64,000 bases of DNA from Sphingomonas sp. CFBP 13720 (GCF_014842075.1 NZ_JACYVA010000007.1:62001-126000), one strand, 5' to 3'. Counted from the stretch's first letter, positions 41,704-51,744 are shown. Notes: a model not told the origin generated them from the letters alone. A program made the numbers and translations.

Positions 41704-42506
41704 GCCAGGTATCGTGCCGCCTCGACCATCAATGCCGCAGCCGGCGCGACAGGCACCAGCCCGTCCAGCCGGTCCATCACCCCGCCATGTCCCGGCAGGA
41801 TGTTTCCCGAATCCTTGACCCCGGCGGCGCGTTTCAACTGGCTCTCATACAGATCGCCGACCTGCGCCAGCACCGCCAGCACCGGCGTCGCCAGCACGAG
41901 GTGGAGCGGCAGTCCGGCATACTGTAAGCCACCGCCCAGCACGCTCGCCGCGATCACCCCGCCGATCAAGCCAGCCCAAGTCTTGTTCGGACTGATCTTT
42001 GGCGCCAGCTTCGGTCCACCGATCGTCCGACCGGAGAAATACGCACCGATATCGCACGCCCAAACCAGCGCCATCGCCCAGAAGGCGAGAAGCAGGCCGT
42101 CCGCCTGCGCGCGAAGCAGCACCACCGACAATGCCGGCAATCCGCAATAGACGATGCCGCGCGCCAGCGCGGGGGAGCGCGTGACGGCGACGACGAAGAA
42201 CGCCGCGCCCGCGATCAGGCCGAGCGTCAGGAACCCCGGCCCCGCTGCCCATGGCGACAGGATCGCCAGTGGAACCATCAGCGCGAACTGCGCCAGGCGC
42301 TTGTGCTCGCGCGAAATTTGGTGAAGGTCGGCCCATTCGGCCATCATGAACAACGTGCCGACCGTCACCAGCAGCCAGAAACCGAACCCGCCGATCCACA
42401 ACGCCAGGGCGGCGACCGCGATCATCGCGATACTGGCGAGCGTCCGGGTGGCGAGGTCCGATTTGCGCCGGGCGACCGGATCGGACGAAACGGGATCGGT
42501 CGTCAC
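41700..42506 (-). CDS. cdsA: Phosphatidate cytidylyltransferase (CDP-diglyceride synthase)
   Basis: A 268-residue membrane enzyme making CDP-diacylglycerol from phosphatidate and CTP. About seven helices and the C-terminal CDS signature are visible: LKRAAGVKDSGNILPGHGG then VMDRLDGL, with SPNKTWAG before it. Its product feeds PssA and Psd at 47-48.5 kb. GTG 42506 overlaps the uppS stop (GTGA) and is preferred to a 40-codon longer frame that would run inside uppS. Confidence 0.94.
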   Translation of the reverse strand: MTTDPVSSDPVARRKSDLATRTLASIAMIAVAALALWIGGFGFWLLVTVGTLFMMAEWADLHQISREHKRLAQFALMVPLAILSPWAAGPGFLTLGLIAGAAFFVVAVTRSPALARGIVYCGLPALSVVLLRAQADGLLLAFWAMALVWACDIGAYFSGRTIGGPKLAPKISPNKTWAGLIGGVIAASVLGGGLQYAGLPLHLVLATPVLAVLAQVGDLYESQLKRAAGVKDSGNILPGHGGVMDRLDGLVPVAPAAALMVEAARYLA

Positions 42507-43255
42507 AGGCCCCCGAACCGCCGCTGCCGCCGCCCGAACGCGGCGACCGCATCGGCCAGCGCGGCACCGTCGAAATCGGGCCACAACGTCTCGACGAACA
42601 GCAACTCGGCATAGGCCGCCTGCCACAACAGGAAGTTCGATAGACGCTGTTCGCCCGAGGTGCGGATCATCAGATCTAGCGGCGGCAACCCCTGCGTATC
42701 AAGCTCGCGATCGATCGCCGCTTCGTCGATCGCCTCGACCGGCATGCCCGCCGCCACCCGCTCGGCGAGACGCCGGGCGGCGCTGACCAGTTCGGCCTGC
42801 GCGCCGTAATTAAGCGCGATCGCGAGGATCGGCCCGTCATTCGAAGCGGTACGTGCGACGGCATCGTCGATCAGCCGAACCAGATCGTCCTGCAACACGC
42901 GGTAGTTGCCCAGAATGCGCAGCCGAACGCCTTCGCGCACCATCGTATCGATTTCATTGCGCAGGAAGTGACGCAGCAACCCCATCAGGTCGCCGATCTC
43001 TTCCTCTGGCCGGCGCCAATTCTCGGAGGAGAAGGCGTACAGCGTCAGCGCCTCGATCCCGAGTTCGCGCGCCGCACGCGTCACCCGACGCAGCGCTTCC
43101 ACGCCCTGTCGATGACCGGCGATCCGCGGCAACCGCCGGGCCTTCGCCCAGCGGCCATTACCGTCCATGATGATCGCCACATGACGCGGAACGGGCAGCG
43201 CCGGGTCCGGCCCATTGGCCGCCTCGGCCGGCGCATGCGCGGCGAACCGGGTCAC
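42503..43255 (-). CDS. uppS: Undecaprenyl diphosphate synthase
   Basis: A 250-residue cis-prenyltransferase making the C55 lipid carrier for peptidoglycan and polysaccharide. The [14 protein letters not shown] motif holds catalytic Asp31; [14 protein letters not shown] and the C-terminal [17 protein letters not shown] block are conserved. It starts at GTG 43255, overlapping the frr stop (GTGA). Confidence 0.95.
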   Translation of the reverse strand: MTRFAAHAPAEAANGPDPALPVPRHVAIIMDGNGRWAKARRLPRIAGHRQGVEALRRVTRAARELGIEALTLYAFSSENWRRPEEEIGDLMGLLRHFLRNEIDTMVREGVRLRILGNYRVLQDDLVRLIDDAVARTASNDGPILAIALNYGAQAELVSAARRLAERVAAGMPVEAIDEAAIDRELDTQGLPPLDLMIRTSGEQRLSNFLLWQAAYAELLFVETLWPDFDGAALADAVAAFGRRQRRFGGL

Positions 43256-43809
43256 TTGCCGAGGATTTCCTTTTCCTTCGCCGTCGCCGCCGTGTCGATA
43301 TCGGCGATGGTGGCGTCGGTCAGCTTCTGCACCTCGGTTTCGTGGCGCTTGCGCTCGTCCTCGGAATAGACGCCCTTCTTCTCGTCGGTCTTCAGCCCTT
43401 CCATGCCGTCGCGACGCACGTTGCGCACCGCAATCCGGGCTGCTTCGGCGTATTTGCCGGCAAGCTTGGCCAGTTCCTTGCGACGATCCTCGGTCAGGTC
43501 GGGGATCGGAAGCCGCAGCGTCTGACCGTCGACGATCGGGTTAAGGCCCAACCCCGCCGAACGGATCGCCTTGTCCGCCGGCCCGACATTGCCCTTGTCC
43601 CACACCTGTACCGACAGCATTCGCGGTTCGGGCGCCGAAACGGTCGCGATCTGGTTCAGCGGCGTATGCGCGCCGTACACTTCGACGGTCACCGGATCGA
43701 GCAGCGATACCGATGCGCGACCGGTGCGCAGCCCGGCGAGATCGCCCTTGAGCGATTCGACCGCGCCGGCCATGCGGCGCTCCAGATCGGCCTTGTTATA
43801 TGCGGCCAT
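43252..43809 (-). CDS. frr: Ribosome recycling factor
   Basis: A 185-residue RRF, which with EF-G splits post-termination ribosomes. The whole length matches the family: [36 protein letters not shown], the [20 protein letters not shown] strip and the C-terminal helical arm with [13 protein letters not shown]. It follows pyrH by 31 bases and is coupled to uppS. Confidence 0.96.
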   Translation of the reverse strand: MAAYNKADLERRMAGAVESLKGDLAGLRTGRASVSLLDPVTVEVYGAHTPLNQIATVSAPEPRMLSVQVWDKGNVGPADKAIRSAGLGLNPIVDGQTLRLPIPDLTEDRRKELAKLAGKYAEAARIAVRNVRRDGMEGLKTDEKKGVYSEDERKRHETEVQKLTDATIADIDTAATAKEKEILGK

Positions 43810-43840
43810 AGATACTTCCTTTGCTTATCCGAAACAGGGA

Positions 43841-44563
43841 TCAGGCGTCATTCTGGACGGTCGTCGACACGCCCTCGCCCGCGAGCACCGCGGCAAGATT
43901 GCCTTCGTCGCGAATGTTGAAGACGACGATCGGGATATTGTTGTCGCGGCACAGCGCCACGGCCGACGCATCCATCACTTTCAGGTCGTCGGCCAGCACG
44001 CGGTTGAAGCCCAGCGTCTCGTACCGCTTGGCCGTCGGCACCTTTTTGGGATCGGCGTCATAGACGCCGTCGACGCTGGTGCCCTTGAACAGCGCTTCGC
44101 AGCCCATCTCGGCGGCGCGCAGCGCGGCGGTGGTGTCGGTGGTGAAGAACGGGTTGCCGGTGCCCGCCGCAAAGATCACGACGCGACCCTTCTCCATATG
44201 CCGCACCGCGCGCCGACGGATATAGGGTTCGCAGACCGACGCCATCGGGATAGCCGACTGCACGCGGGTCTCGACGCCGATGCGCTCCAGCGCGTTCTGC
44301 ATCGCCAGCGCGTTCATGACGGTGGCCAGCATCCCCATATAGTCGGCGCTGGCCCGGTCGAACCCCTGCGCGGCACCGGCAAGGCCACGGAAGATATTGC
44401 CGCCGCCGACGACGACGCACAGGTCGTGCCCTTCGCTGCGCGCCGCCTGTATCTCACGCGCGACGCGGTCGCACATTGTTGTGTCGATGCCATACTGGCC
44501 CGATCCCATCAGGACTTCGCCCGACAGTTTCAGAAGGATACGATTGAAACGGGGACGGGTCAT
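43841..44563 (-). CDS. pyrH: Uridylate kinase
   Basis: A 240-residue bacterial UMP kinase of the amino-acid-kinase fold: [11 protein letters not shown] at the start, [11 protein letters not shown] (about 50-60), the [17 protein letters not shown] segment and [17 protein letters not shown]. The order tsf-pyrH-frr is widely conserved. A strong hairpin lies between tsf and pyrH, so pyrH may also have its own promoter. Confidence 0.96.
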   Translation of the reverse strand: MTRPRFNRILLKLSGEVLMGSGQYGIDTTMCDRVAREIQAARSEGHDLCVVVGGGNIFRGLAGAAQGFDRASADYMGMLATVMNALAMQNALERIGVETRVQSAIPMASVCEPYIRRRAVRHMEKGRVVIFAAGTGNPFFTTDTTAALRAAEMGCEALFKGTSVDGVYDADPKKVPTAKRYETLGFNRVLADDLKVMDASAVALCRDNNIPIVVFNIRDEGNLAAVLAGEGVSTTVQNDA

Positions 44564-44662
44564 GAAACCTGCGATATTGGGGGGCGGGAGCGCGGCGGAC
44601 CCTAGACGCGGGCGTGCGGGATGCCAAGCGGCCTTTGCCGGGCCGCACGACGTCCGACATGA

Positions 44663-44696
44663 AACGGGCCGCGCGAATTGCTTCGCGCGGCCCGTT
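44663..44696 (-). terminator. Terminator downstream of tsf
   Basis: A perfect 15-bp stem (AACGGGCCGCGCGAA, 44663-44677, with TTCGCGCGGCCCGTT, 44682-44696) with a TTGC loop, 22 bases past the tsf stop. The tail is only weakly T-rich, but the stem is very stable. It probably ends the rpsB-tsf transcript. Confidence 0.65.
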
Positions 44697-44717
44697 CGAA
44701 CGACACTGGCTTGACGC

Positions 44718-45653
44718 TTACTTGGTCAGTCCGGCCGTCGCGGCGACTTCGGCGGCGAAGTCGCTTTCTTCCTTTTCGATGCCCTCACCCAGCTGGAAGC
44801 GGACATAGTCGGTCAGCACGATCGTCGTGCCGGCTGCCTTGGCGGCGCTGGCGACGACGTCGCCGACCGGGGTCTTGCCGTCCATCACGAACGCCTGGGT
44901 CAGCAGCGCGTTGTCCTTGCGGAACTTCTCGACCGGGCCGTTGATGATCCGCGCGGCAACCTCTTCCGACTTGCCGGCGATCTTGTCCGCGTTGCGCTCG
45001 CGCGCGATGGCGGCTTCACGCTCGACGATCGCAGGGTCGATACCCTCTGCATTCAACGCCAGCGGGAATGCCGCCGCGATGTGCATCGCAATCTGCTTGC
45101 CCAGCGGTTCGAGAACATCGGCACCCGCATCCGACTCGAGCGCGACCAGCACGCCGATCTTGCCGAGGCCGGGTGCAGCGGCATTGTGAACGTACGGGAT
45201 CACCGCGCCCTGCTTCACTTCGACGCGCTTCGCACGACGCAGCACCTGATTTTCGCCGATGGTCGAGATGTTGGCGACCAGTGCGTCCTCGACCGTGCCG
45301 CCCTGCGGCATCGACTGCGTCTTGAGCGTTTCGATATCGTCGCCGGTTTCAAGCGCGATCGCGGTCACGTCGCGCACGAAGCCCTGGAACTGTTCGTTCT
45401 TTGCGACGAAGTCGGTCTGGCTGTTCACCTCGACCGCGATACCCTTGGTCCCGGCAACGGCGATGCCGACCAGACCTTCGGCAGCGGTACGGCTCGACTT
45501 CTTGGCGACGGCGGCAAGACCCTTGGTCCGCAACCAATCGATCGCGGCTTCCATGTCGCCGCCATTCTCGGTCAACGCCTTCTTGCAATCCATCATGCCG
45601 GCGCCCGAGCGCTCACGCAGTTCCTTGACGCCTGCGGCGGTTACTTCTGCCAT
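44718..45653 (-). CDS. tsf: Elongation factor Ts
   Basis: A 311-residue nucleotide exchange factor for EF-Tu. N-terminal UBA-like module with [16 protein letters not shown], the [10 protein letters not shown] core that contacts EF-Tu (about 80-90) and two further subdomains ([32 protein letters not shown]). It starts at 45653, 89 bases from the rpsB stop, in the conserved rpsB-tsf order. Confidence 0.97.
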   Translation of the reverse strand: MAEVTAAGVKELRERSGAGMMDCKKALTENGGDMEAAIDWLRTKGLAAVAKKSSRTAAEGLVGIAVAGTKGIAVEVNSQTDFVAKNEQFQGFVRDVTAIALETGDDIETLKTQSMPQGGTVEDALVANISTIGENQVLRRAKRVEVKQGAVIPYVHNAAAPGLGKIGVLVALESDAGADVLEPLGKQIAMHIAAAFPLALNAEGIDPAIVEREAAIARERNADKIAGKSEEVAARIINGPVEKFRKDNALLTQAFVMDGKTPVGDVVASAAKAAGTTIVLTDYVRFQLGEGIEKEESDFAAEVAATAGLTK

Positions 45654-45742
45654 GATCGGCTCCTATTGGTTTGAATGTGCGTACGGGCGAAGCAGTGCGT
45701 GAAAAACGCCCTGCCCCGCCCGCAAGTCAGGTCCGTGACAGG

Positions 45743-46564
45743 TCAGGCGTCGATCTGACGCTCGCCCTCGGCAGCGGTTTCCGGCGTGGTCGCAGCGGCA
45801 GGATGTTCCGGCTCGCTCAGCGCTTCCTCGGCCGGCGGTTCGTCCATCGCACCCAGATCGCGACCCGAATGCGCCATCGCTTGCTGTCCGCCACGCGTCG
45901 CGGCGATCGCGATCGCCTCGCAATACAGGCGGATGGCGCGGCTGGCGTCGTCATTGGCGGGCACCGGGAAGGCGATGCCGTCCGGCGACACGTTCGAGTC
46001 GAGGATCGCAACGACCGGGATACCCAGCGTGTTGGCTTCCTTGATCGCCAGCTCTTCCTTGTTCGCATCGATCACGAACATGATGTCAGGAATGCCGCCC
46101 AGATCGCGGATGCCGCCGAGCGAAAGCTCCAGCTTGTCCTTCTCACGCGTCAGGTTCAGCACTTCCTTCTTGGTCAGGCCGTGCGTGTCGCCCGAAAGCT
46201 GCTCTTCGAGCGCCTTCAGACGCTTGATCGACTGCGAGATCGTCTTCCAATTGGTGAGCATGCCGCCCAACCAGCGATGGTTCACGAAATGCTGGCCCGA
46301 ACGACGTGCGGACTCGGCGATCGGCTCCTGAGCCTGACGCTTGGTGCCGACGAAAAGGACCTTGCCTCCCGACGCGACGGTCGACGACACGAATTCCAGC
46401 GCGCGGGCGAACAGCGGCACGGTCTGCGACAGATCAAGGATGTGAACGCCGTTGCGATCACCGAAGATGTAAGGCTTCATCTTCGGGTTCCAGCGATGCG
46501 TCTGGTGCCCGAAATGCGCGCCCGATTCGAGCAACGCCTGCATGGTGACGACGGGTGCCGCCAT
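45743..46564 (-). CDS. rpsB: 30S ribosomal protein S2
   Basis: A 273-residue S2. The core starts [20 protein letters not shown], includes [14 protein letters not shown] and ends near residue 230. An acidic Ala/Glu/Pro tail of about 40 residues (to GERQIDA) follows, longer than in E. coli (241) as is common in alphaproteobacteria. ATG 46564 has AAGGAATT ahead of it. A structured leader RNA and a good promoter lie upstream, suggesting S2 autoregulation. Confidence 0.96.
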   Translation of the reverse strand: MAAPVVTMQALLESGAHFGHQTHRWNPKMKPYIFGDRNGVHILDLSQTVPLFARALEFVSSTVASGGKVLFVGTKRQAQEPIAESARRSGQHFVNHRWLGGMLTNWKTISQSIKRLKALEEQLSGDTHGLTKKEVLNLTREKDKLELSLGGIRDLGGIPDIMFVIDANKEELAIKEANTLGIPVVAILDSNVSPDGIAFPVPANDDASRAIRLYCEAIAIAATRGGQQAMAHSGRDLGAMDEPPAEEALSEPEHPAAATTPETAAEGERQIDA

Positions 46565-46590
46565 AGGATAATTCCTTCCGGTTGAGCCTC

Positions 46591-46647
46591 TGGGAAGCAG
46601 GAACCCCATCAGGCCGAAGGCCGGGGCACCGGGTTATGCGCTTCCCA
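46591..46647 (-). promoter_or_regulatory. Structured leader RNA upstream of rpsB
   Basis: Read leftward, an 8-bp outer stem TGGGAAGC (46647-46640) pairs perfectly with GCTTCCCA (46598-46591). Inside, AACCC/GGGTT-type and CCCC/GGGG segments compete for one partner, and an apical GGCC-TTC-GGCC hairpin (46622-46612) forms. The element starts about 13 bases after the predicted transcript start and ends 26 bases before the rpsB ATG. Possible S2-responsive leader; the autoregulation is inference. Confidence 0.55.
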
Positions 46648-46666
46648 TGTGGGGTTGAGAGGTGCG

Positions 46667-46695
46667 CCATTAGCCGATCGCATCGTTGCGATCAA
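46667..46695 (-). promoter_or_regulatory. Candidate rpsB-tsf promoter
   Basis: Minus-strand TTGATC (46695-46690) and TAATGG (46672-46667), spacer 17 bases. Predicted start near 46660 gives a leader of about 95 bases that contains the folded element. Confidence 0.5.
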
Positions 46696-46698
46696 GGC

Positions 46699-46728
46699 TT
46701 GACGGGGAGAACGATATAGGAACATACA
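46699..46728 (+). promoter_or_regulatory. Candidate promoter of the 74-residue small protein gene
   Basis: TTGACG (46699-46704) and CATACA (46723-46728) with an 18-base spacer, back-to-back with the rpsB promoter. It would give a 5' leader of about 85 bases. Confidence 0.35.
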
Positions 46729-46821
46729 GTGTTCAGACGATGATCGTGGAACCGGAAACGCGACGGGTGGTTCCGTCCGTTGCGTTTTCCATGATTAACC
46801 ATGGACACGGGGAGTTAAGAG

Positions 46822-47046
46822 ATGGCCCTGCTCGCTTCAGTGATGTTTGCTTTTGCGTTCCTCGTCGCATTCGGTGCGATCGTGGGAACGATACTGCCGG
46901 CGCGGGAACGCATCCTGCGGCTTCTGATGGCCGGGCCGGAATGGACGATCGAGCCGCTGCCGCCGGTGCGGCTGACATCGCGCCGTGGTGTCATCCATCA
47001 GCGGATGGTCACGCCTTCGACGGTGCCGCTTCGCGCAGCCGCCTGA
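46822..47046 (+). CDS. Small single-span membrane protein, unknown function
   Basis: A 74-residue product: an N-terminal membrane helix (LLASVMFAFAFLVAFGAIVG) followed by a basic, Arg-rich cytoplasmic or periplasmic tail (ARERILRLLMAG, later LTSRRGVIHQR). GGGAG lies 9 bases before the ATG. No family recognised. It has its own plausible promoter and overlaps the end of the convergent pssA gene by 38 bases. Reality is likely but not proven. Confidence 0.55.
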   Translation: MALLASVMFAFAFLVAFGAIVGTILPARERILRLLMAGPEWTIEPLPPVRLTSRRGVIHQRMVTPSTVPLRAAA

Positions 47047-47776
47047 CGCGGGAATAGCTGCGGATACTGAACGGGAGGGTCGCGAGGTAGGCCACGCAGA
47101 CCACCGTCAGCGTCTGCCATGGTGCCGATACCAGTGCCGCAGCCACGACGACGACCGCGACCAGCGCCTCGAACCGGATGTTGCGGCGTAGCTTGAGCGA
47201 CGACCAGCTGAACGTCGCAACGCTCGACACCATCAGGAATGCGATGAGCGCAACCCACGGTGCCACGATCCATGGCGAGCGGAAGATCGCCTCGTCGCTC
47301 CAGATCCAGATATAGAGCGGCAGCATCGCCAGCCCTGCGCCCGCCGGTGCCGGGATGCCGGTCAGGAACCCGGCGGATTTGTGTGGTTGTTCCGCCACGT
47401 CGATACTGGCGTTGAAACGCGCGAGGCGCAGTGCCGTGAATACGGCATAGACCAGCGCGACGATCCAGCCGATGCGCGGTTCGGTCATCAACGACCACAG
47501 ATACATGATCAGCGCCGGGGAAACGCCGAACGATATTGCATCCGACAGCGAATCGAGTTCTGCGCCGAACCGGCTTTCGCCGCGCACCAGACGGGCGACG
47601 CGACCGTCGATGCCGTCGAGTACGCCCGCGAGCAACACCATCAGCACCGCCCGCTCCCATTCGCCGCCGATGGCGAACCGGATGCCGGTAAGGCCCGAAC
47701 AGAGTGCCAGCGCCGTGACGGCATTGGGTGCGATCGCGCGCAGCGGGATGCCGCGGCCTGGCAGAGGGCGTCGCAT
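47009..47776 (-). CDS. pssA: CDP-diacylglycerol-serine O-phosphatidyltransferase
   Basis: A 255-residue membrane enzyme making phosphatidylserine. The CDP-alcohol phosphotransferase motif is complete: DGIDGRVAR (54-62) followed by G71, D75 and D79 (FGAELDSLSD). About eight helices. The order psd-pssA, with psd ending 2 bases before this ATG, gives a direct phosphatidylethanolamine pathway. Confidence 0.95.
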   Translation of the reverse strand: MRRPLPGRGIPLRAIAPNAVTALALCSGLTGIRFAIGGEWERAVLMVLLAGVLDGIDGRVARLVRGESRFGAELDSLSDAISFGVSPALIMYLWSLMTEPRIGWIVALVYAVFTALRLARFNASIDVAEQPHKSAGFLTGIPAPAGAGLAMLPLYIWIWSDEAIFRSPWIVAPWVALIAFLMVSSVATFSWSSLKLRRNIRFEALVAVVVVAAALVSAPWQTLTVVCVAYLATLPFSIRSYSRVRRLREAAPSKA

Positions 47777-47778
47777 GG

Positions 47779-48510
47779 TTATTGTGCAATCCCGATGACG
47801 GCAGGCATCGCAGGCCGCCCGAGGATGGTTTCACCGGCGATGCTGCGCTGACCCAGCGCGACCTGCGGCTCGATACCTTCGGGCAGATACACGTCGACGC
47901 GGCTTCCGAAGCGGATCAGCCCGATCCGTTGACCCGTCGCGACGATATCCCCCGCCTTGGCGAAGGCCACGATGCGACGCGCGACCAGTCCGGCGATCTG
48001 GGTGAAGCCGACCCGTTGTCCGTCATGCCCCTCCACCACGAAATGCTGGCGCTCGTTCTCGTCGCTCGCCTTGTCGAGATCGGCGTTCAGGAATTTGCCG
48101 GAGATATAGATCACTTGGCGGATCGTTCCGGCGATCGGCGTGCGGTTGATGTGCACGTCGAAGACCGACATGAAGATCGACACGCGCATCATCGACCCTT
48201 CGCCAAGCCCGTTCGAACCACGAAGTTCGGGCGGAAGATCGACGCGCTGGACCATCGTGACCAGCCCATCGGCCGGCGCGACGATCAGCCCCTCGCCCTG
48301 CGGCGTCGCGCGGATGGGGTCGCGAAAGAAGGATGCGACCCACAACGTCACCAATGCCATGGGCCACGCCAGCGTTTCCCACGCCATGAACGCAAGGAAC
48401 GCGGTGATTGCGGCGGCGATCAGGACGTATTTGCGTCCTTCAGGGTGGACGGAGGGCCAGCGCCACTTGACGGTCGTGGTGCCGACCGCGGGCTGTTCGA
48501 GCGATGCCAT
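47779..48510 (-). CDS. psd: Phosphatidylserine decarboxylase proenzyme
   Basis: A 243-residue short-form decarboxylase converting phosphatidylserine to phosphatidylethanolamine. The self-cleavage site is FGSRVDVY with Ser203 becoming the pyruvoyl group; Asp81 (APADGLV) and His120 (FDVHINRTP) form the charge relay. One or two N-terminal helices anchor it. The start at 48510 is preferred to a frame 22 codons longer that would reach into the icd promoter region. Confidence 0.93.
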   Translation of the reverse strand: MASLEQPAVGTTTVKWRWPSVHPEGRKYVLIAAAITAFLAFMAWETLAWPMALVTLWVASFFRDPIRATPQGEGLIVAPADGLVTMVQRVDLPPELRGSNGLGEGSMMRVSIFMSVFDVHINRTPIAGTIRQVIYISGKFLNADLDKASDENERQHFVVEGHDGQRVGFTQIAGLVARRIVAFAKAGDIVATGQRIGLIRFGSRVDVYLPEGIEPQVALGQRSIAGETILGRPAMPAVIGIAQ

Positions 48511-48579
48511 GAAGCGTGGTGTACCCAAGCCGGGCCGTGCTGACAACCACATCGCCGAGCAAGGGCCGGGCCGCACCGG

Positions 48580-48608
48580 TTGATCGCAGACGACGCAACC
48601 CGTAAGGC
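48580..48608 (+). promoter_or_regulatory. Candidate icd promoter
   Basis: TTGATC (48580-48585) and TAAGGC (48603-48608), spacer 17 bases, about 33 bases before the icd ATG. The -35 is identical to that proposed for rpsB. Confidence 0.45.
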
Positions 48609-48641
48609 CGACACAATTCCAACCATATCGAGAGCACGCGC

Positions 48642-49862
48642 ATGGCGAAGATCAAGGTCAAAACTCCGGTCGTTGAGATCGACGGCGACGAAATGACCCG
48701 CATCATCTGGGCATGGATCCGCGAGCGTCTGATCCAGCCCTATCTGGAAATCGACCTCGACTATTATGATCTGGGCATCGAGAAGCGCGACGAGACCGAC
48801 GACAAGATCACGGTCGACAGCGCCAAGGCGATCCAGCGCTATGGCGTGGGTGTGAAGTGCGCCACGATCACCCCCGACGAACAGCGCGTCGAGGAATTCG
48901 GCCTGAAGAAGATGTGGCGTTCGCCCAACGGGACGATCCGCAACATCCTCGGCGGTGTGGTGTTTCGCGAGCCGATCGTCATATCCAACGTCCCGCGCCT
49001 GATCCCCGGCTGGACCAAGCCGATCGTCGTCGGCCGCCATGCGTTCGGCGACCAGTACAAGGCGACCGATTTCAAGGTCCCCGGTGCCGGCAAGCTGACG
49101 ATGAAGTGGGAAGGCACCGACGGCCAGACGATCGAGGAGGAAGTGTTCGACTTCCCCGCCGCCGGCGTCGCAATGGGCATGTACAATCTGGACGAATCGA
49201 TCCGCGACTTTGCGCGCGCTTCGATGAATTACGGCCTTGGCCGTGGCTGGCCGGTGTACCTGTCGACCAAGAACACGATCCTGAAGGCCTATGACGGCCG
49301 GTTCAAGGACATCTTCGAAGAGGTGTTCGCCGCCGAATTCAAGGACCAGTTCCAGGCAGCCGGCATCGTCTACGAACATCGTCTGATCGACGACATGGTC
49401 GCCAGCGCGCTCAAGTGGCATGGCGAGTTCGTCTGGGCGTGCAAGAACTATGACGGCGACGTGCAGTCGGACCAGGTCGCGCAGGGCTTCGGTTCGCTGG
49501 GGCTGATGACGTCGGTCCTGATGTCGCCGGACGGCAAGACGATCGAGGCGGAAGCCGCGCATGGCACGGTCACGCGCCACTATCGTCAGCATCAGCAGGG
49601 CAAGGCGACGTCGACCAACCCGATCGCGTCGATCTTCGCATGGACCGGCGGCCTGAAGTATCGCGGCAAGTTCGACGACACGCCCGACGTGACGCGGTTC
49701 GCCGAGACGCTGGAGCGCGTGTGCATCGAAACGGTCGAAGCCGGCCACATGACGAAGGATCTGGCGATCCTGATCGGCCCGAACCAGCCGTGGATGACGA
49801 CCGAGCAGTTCTTCGAACAGGTTCGCGTCAACCTCGAAAGCGCGATGGGTTCGCAGGGCTGA
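48642..49862 (+). CDS. icd: Isocitrate dehydrogenase (NADP+)
   Basis: A 406-residue TCA-cycle enzyme producing 2-oxoglutarate and NADPH. It belongs to the eukaryote-like homodimeric type II group rather than the E. coli type: [14 protein letters not shown] start, [16 protein letters not shown] substrate loop, [20 protein letters not shown] metal-binding segment and [19 protein letters not shown] cofactor region. The E. coli phosphorylation-site context is absent. It has its own promoter and a strong terminator. Confidence 0.97.
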   Translation: MAKIKVKTPVVEIDGDEMTRIIWAWIRERLIQPYLEIDLDYYDLGIEKRDETDDKITVDSAKAIQRYGVGVKCATITPDEQRVEEFGLKKMWRSPNGTIRNILGGVVFREPIVISNVPRLIPGWTKPIVVGRHAFGDQYKATDFKVPGAGKLTMKWEGTDGQTIEEEVFDFPAAGVAMGMYNLDESIRDFARASMNYGLGRGWPVYLSTKNTILKAYDGRFKDIFEEVFAAEFKDQFQAAGIVYEHRLIDDMVASALKWHGEFVWACKNYDGDVQSDQVAQGFGSLGLMTSVLMSPDGKTIEAEAAHGTVTRHYRQHQQGKATSTNPIASIFAWTGGLKYRGKFDDTPDVTRFAETLERVCIETVEAGHMTKDLAILIGPNQPWMTTEQFFEQVRVNLESAMGSQG

Positions 49863-49887
49863 TCCCTTTGCCCCGACGCGCCTGACG

Positions 49888-49925
49888 ACGGCGTCCGTTC
49901 CCTTTAGCGGGACGGACGCCGTTTT
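49888..49925 (+). terminator. Rho-independent terminator of icd
   Basis: A 14-bp stem (ACGGCGTCCGTTCC, 49888-49901, with GGGACGGACGCCGT, 49909-49922, one G-T pair) and a seven-base loop, followed by TTTTC. It lies 26 bases past the icd stop. Confidence 0.85.
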
Positions 49926-49971
49926 CGTGTTCGTGGTTGCGGCGACCGTGCCGCTTCCGCAACAATAGGGC

Positions 49972-51744
49972 ATGCCGTTACCGATCGATTCGACGCCGTT
50001 CAGCGATTCGCTGGTCATCCTGGGAGCCGCTGGCCTCGTCATCCCCGCCTTCGCCCGGTTTCGCGTCAACCCGGTGATCGGTTTCATTCTGGTCGGCATC
50101 CTGGTCGGGCCGTTCGGACTGGGGCAATTGGTCCCCTATGCCCCGTGGCTGTTCCACGTCACGATCACCGACCGGCATTCGATCGAACCCTTCGCCGAAT
50201 TTGGCATCATCCTGCTGCTGTTCTCGATCGGGCTGGAACTGTCGTTCAAGCGGCTGTGGGCGATGCGCAGGCTGGTGTTCGGGCTGGGCGCGGCGGAGCT
50301 GTTCGGATCGGGCCTGCTGATCGGCCTCGCGCTGCTGTTGCTGGGACAGGCCAGCGCGGGCGCGATCGGTCTGGGCCTCGCGCTGGCGCTGTCGTCGACC
50401 GCGCTGGTGCTGCCGATGGCGGGGACGACCGGGCCGGTCGGACGGACGGCATTCGCGATGCTGTTGTTCGAGGATCTGGCGCTGGTGCCGATCATCTTCG
50501 CGCTGGGCGCGCTGGCGCCGGCCGCGCAGGATGGCGGCTGGTCGAACCTTGGCATGACTGCGCTGTACGGCGGACTGAGCGTGATCGCGCTGTACGGTGC
50601 AGGCCGCTTCTTCCTGCCGAAGCTGTTCGCGCAGGCGGCGCGAACCAAAAGCCCCGAACTGTTCCTGTCGGCCAGCCTGCTGGTGGTAATTGTCGCCAGC
50701 CTCGTCACCACCGCCGCAGGCCTGTCGCCGATCGTCGGTGCGCTGCTGGCAGGACTCCTGATCGCCGAAACCGAATATCACAGCGAGGTCGAGGTCATCA
50801 CCGCGCCGTTCAAGGGACTGGCGCTGGGCGTGTTCCTCATCACCATCGGCATGAGCCTCGATCTGGCGACGATCGCGGACAACTGGCCATCGCTGCTCGG
50901 GGCCATCGCCGGAGTCGTGGTGGTGAAGTCGGTGGTGACGACGCTGCTGCTCCGCATCAACGGCGTACGCACCGGCACCGCGACCGAAACCGGCCTGCTG
51001 ATGGCAAGCCCTTCCGAGACGACGCTGATCGTGCTGGCTGCGGCGACGCAGGCGCAGTTGATCCTGCCGTCGACTGCCGCCTTCTGGCAGACCGTGACCG
51101 CGATCGGACTGACGATCACGCCATTGCTGGCGATGCTGGGCAAACGGGCATCGCGCCGGATCGAAGGGCGTACCGGCGGTGAGGAGCCCCCACCCCCGGC
51201 GACGACATCGGGTGTGGTCATCATCGGGTTCGGCCGGGTCGGACGCCTGATCGCGGAAATGCTGAAGGTTCACGGCAAGCCGTACATTGCGGTCGATTCG
51301 GACATCGACAACGTCGCGCAGGCGCGGGCGGAGGGGCACCCGATCCTGTTCGGCGACGTATCTCGATCCGAACTGGTCGACCGGCTGGACCTTGGCCGCG
51401 CGACCGCGCTGGTGCTGACGATGGACGATCCGGTACTGACCGTCCGGCTGACCAAGCGGGTTCGCGGATGGGTGCCCAACCTGACCATCCTCGCCCGGGC
51501 GCGCGATGCCGGCCATGCGGCGGAACTCTATGCCGCCGGAGTCAGTGACGCGGTGCCCGAAACGCTGGAAAGCTCGCTGCAACTTTCCGAAGCCGTGCTG
51601 GTCGATCTGGGCGTTGCGATGGGGCCGGTGATCGCGTCGATCCACGAAAAGCGCGACGAGTTGCGCCAGTCGATCCGGGCGCAGGCGAGCCTCGAACGCG
51701 AGCCGCGCATCCGGCGGCTGCGGCGCATGGATGAATCGGTCTGA
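49972..51744 (+). CDS. CPA2-family cation:proton antiporter with TrkA-N domain (Kef/YbaL-like)
   Basis: A 590-residue protein with 12-13 membrane helices (about 10-395), including GFILVGILVGPFGLG, LLLFSIGLELSF and LLFEDLALVPIIF typical of the Na+/H+ exchanger fold. A cytoplasmic Rossmann regulator domain starts GVVIIGFGRVGRLIAEML (about 408) and ends near 525. A basic C-terminal tail follows. It likely exports K+ or another monovalent cation under thiol, pH or osmotic stress. There is no KefF-like partner nearby. Confidence 0.9.
   Translation: MPLPIDSTPFSDSLVILGAAGLVIPAFARFRVNPVIGFILVGILVGPFGLGQLVPYAPWLFHVTITDRHSIEPFAEFGIILLLFSIGLELSFKRLWAMRRLVFGLGAAELFGSGLLIGLALLLLGQASAGAIGLGLALALSSTALVLPMAGTTGPVGRTAFAMLLFEDLALVPIIFALGALAPAAQDGGWSNLGMTALYGGLSVIALYGAGRFFLPKLFAQAARTKSPELFLSASLLVVIVASLVTTAAGLSPIVGALLAGLLIAETEYHSEVEVITAPFKGLALGVFLITIGMSLDLATIADNWPSLLGAIAGVVVVKSVVTTLLLRINGVRTGTATETGLLMASPSETTLIVLAAATQAQLILPSTAAFWQTVTAIGLTITPLLAMLGKRASRRIEGRTGGEEPPPPATTSGVVIIGFGRVGRLIAEMLKVHGKPYIAVDSDIDNVAQARAEGHPILFGDVSRSELVDRLDLGRATALVLTMDDPVLTVRLTKRVRGWVPNLTILARARDAGHAAELYAAGVSDAVPETLESSLQLSEAVLVDLGVAMGPVIASIHEKRDELRQSIRAQASLEREPRIRRLRRMDESV

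Noticed and set aside
48420..50099. Long minus-strand frame covering icd and its promoter
   Set aside because: Antisense artefact; IDH on the plus strand has full-length family similarity and a terminator.
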